From an uncultured Pseudomonadales bacterium (GTDB taxonomy: Bacteria > Pseudomonadota > Gammaproteobacteria > Pseudomonadales > Azotimanducaceae), in the NCBI GenBank assembly GCA_938017975.1, contig CALIKQ010000058.1:1-64000 (forward strand): 64,000 bases of DNA, given 5' to 3'. The translations under genes were made by a program, and so were the position numbers. Of this stretch, positions 62,823-64,000 are shown piece by piece (the first letter of the stretch is position 1; every line of letters begins with the position of its first letter). Below the pieces are notes generated by a model. That model was given only the letters and a program-made list of their open reading frames with translations. It was not told where the DNA came from and did no database searches.

Positions 62823-64000
62823 TTCAAATTGAGATCAACCTGCTTGGCCTGATCTACAAACCGCTCAACCAAATGCTGCAGAGTCGGATCATCCGGATGC
62901 TCGGCCCTGAGCACCATTGTCCGCAAGTACAAACTTTTGAGCCGATTTTCATGGAGCCAACGATGCTCTAAAAACTGTCGCCATCGTTGGCGCTGAGCGG
63001 ATGACAGCGCCTCTGGATAGTGTCTCGCCTTGTAGTTGAAATACAGATCATTCAAACGCTGATCGTCAAAAATATCAGTCTGACCCGGCATAGCCGCTTG
63101 GGCGCGGACCTGATCAAATCGGCCACGATCTGCTTCTGAAATAAACCCGCCGGAATACAGCTGATACTCTGCATCTCTCAATGACACTTCTGCTTGGGTC
63201 GAGAACACCTCAAGCAATGCACCATGCAGATGAGCACAACTTTGTATTTTTTTTACGCGAGCTTGAAGCTCAGTCTTGGTCCATCCCCACTCCGACGCCC
63301 AGCCAGGATCAAGCGTTGAGATCGGTGCTACAGCAGGCGACCGATTCAGTGAAAGCGTCTGAAGCGGCCGTGGCCCCCTGTGCTTGGTATCGCCCCTGAG
63401 CGCGAAAAACTGCTGTAGGTCCGCACTCGATAAAGAGACATACTCGTCTGGATCAACTGCCAAATTCAAACAAATGATGCTATTACCGTTGCTGGGATGC
63501 GACAAAAACGGCAATAAGGGAGCGATGAATCGTTTGTCTAGGTCAAAGTAAGGAGCAACCTGCACAATCGGCTGTTTCCCCAGAGGGTATAATAAGGCCT
63601 TGACGGTTGTCTTGAGACGAAGGTTAAAGTAATAGTCAAACAGTCTTGGCTGGGCACGCTTTAAAAGCCTCGCGAGTCCAAGCGTTGCCTCAATATCTGA
63701 CAACGCATCATGAGCTTTAACGTGACTCAGACCGTTCGCTTCAGCCAAATCCACCAGCTTAAACGAAGGTCTGCCATCTGAGCGGATCGGCCAATCTATA
63801 CCATCAGGTCGCAAGCTGAAGCACATACGAGCCAAATCGATGAGATCCCACCTGGAATTTCCATTCATCCATTCTCGTGCATAGGGATCAAAAAAGCTTC
63901 GATATAGCGACTGCCGCACGAACTCATCATCAAACTTTAGGCTGTTAAACCCTACTCCACAGGTACCAGGTACCATGAACATTGCTTGGATTTTCGCAAT
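62819..64000 (-). CDS. sbcB: Exodeoxyribonuclease I (SbcB), N-terminal part cut by the right edge
   Basis: The visible frame of about 393 residues matches SbcB from residue 85 on: VGFNSLKFDDEFVRQSLYRSF, HDALSDIEATLGLA (exonuclease III motif of the DnaQ fold), the SH3-like domain and C-terminal helices ending in HRWLHENRL. The DEDD site starts in the missing part. The reading frame runs open to the right edge (window base 64000). SbcB degrades ssDNA 3'-5' in recombination and mismatch repair. Partial only because of the window. Confidence 0.92.
   Translation of the reverse strand: MAKIQAMFMVPGTCGVGFNSLKFDDEFVRQSLYRSFFDPYAREWMNGNSRWDLIDLARMCFSLRPDGIDWPIRSDGRPSFKLVDLAEANGLSHVKAHDALSDIEATLGLARLLKRAQPRLFDYYFNLRLKTTVKALLYPLGKQPIVQVAPYFDLDKRFIAPLLPFLSHPSNGNSIICLNLAVDPDEYVSLSSADLQQFFALRGDTKHRGPRPLQTLSLNRSPAVAPISTLDPGWASEWGWTKTELQARVKKIQSCAHLHGALLEVFSTQAEVSLRDAEYQLYSGGFISEADRGRFDQVRAQAAMPGQTDIFDDQRLNDLYFNYKARHYPEALSSAQRQRWRQFLEHRWLHENRLKSLYLRTMVLRAEHPDDPTLQHLVERFVDQAKQVDLNLN

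Overview
The window is a gene-dense chromosomal segment from a gammaproteobacterium, probably a free-living aquatic one. The assignment rests on gene content: the BamC lipoprotein next to DapA, a tolQRAB-pal-cpoB run followed by queE-queC, ruvCAB beside tol, BepA, MiaE, a RhlB-like DEAD-box helicase, MetR and SbcB. TRAP-type uptake, an Amt channel, CoA-ester catabolism and a SAM-II riboswitch suit an oligotrophic aquatic heterotroph. No species can be named. There is no rRNA operon, prophage, insertion sequence or CRISPR array, and one tRNA gene (Lys, TTT).

Layout. 1-684: the tail of a possible gene, a small ORF and a long leader under a near-perfect LexA box. 685-4779 (minus): MBL hydrolase, bamC, dapA, an AI-2E-type permease and a TusA-like protein. 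4872-8799: bepA, nadA, a gshB homologue and tRNA-Lys. 8932-16694 (minus): a membrane protein, a DedA protein, queC, queE, cpoB, pal, tolB, tolA, tolR, tolQ. 16790-22163 (minus): ruvB, ruvA, ruvC, yebC, aspS, fmdB-like. 22433-26855: HU, proS, a TlpA-like lipoprotein, a BrkB/YihY protein and an ArsC-like protein. 26972-31216 (minus): ABM-fold protein, SDR, prpE-type CoA ligase and CaiB-type CoA transferase. 31339-39665 (plus): esterase, miaE-like gene, GT-A-like protein, argC (type 2), aminotransferase, DEAD-box helicase, cupin, DUF2237, a halohydrin-dehalogenase-like SDR and a GNAT protein. 39764-44357 (minus): amt with a sigma-54-type promoter, and a TRAP transporter. 44420-48651: small and unknown genes, a TauD-type dioxygenase and a PNPOx-family flavoprotein. 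48652-49243 has no protein gene but carries a terminated RNA-like locus. 49244-61316: metR, a glycosyltransferase-methyltransferase-alpha-barrel operon, moaB-moeA with two passengers, a crotonase, a PatB-type lyase, msrA, purC and a riboswitch-controlled Cys/Met PLP enzyme. 61530-64000: an M18 aminopeptidase and sbcB (cut by the right edge).

Most notable points: (1) a short transcription unit (about 48778-48899) that opens with a 14-nt exact complement of the conserved 16S rRNA 3' end, has no AUG, GUG or UUG at a usable distance, folds into a long hairpin and ends in an intrinsic terminator; (2) an SDR at 38438-39118 that carries both sequence motifs used to recognise halohydrin dehalogenases; (3) a SAM-II riboswitch plus terminator before the Cys/Met enzyme, with a MetR-type palindrome elsewhere in the window; (4) a LexA box driving a leftward transcript with a long leader and a 48-aa ORF; (5) short-period tandem repeats (13, 15 and 18 bp) in or next to several intergenic regions.
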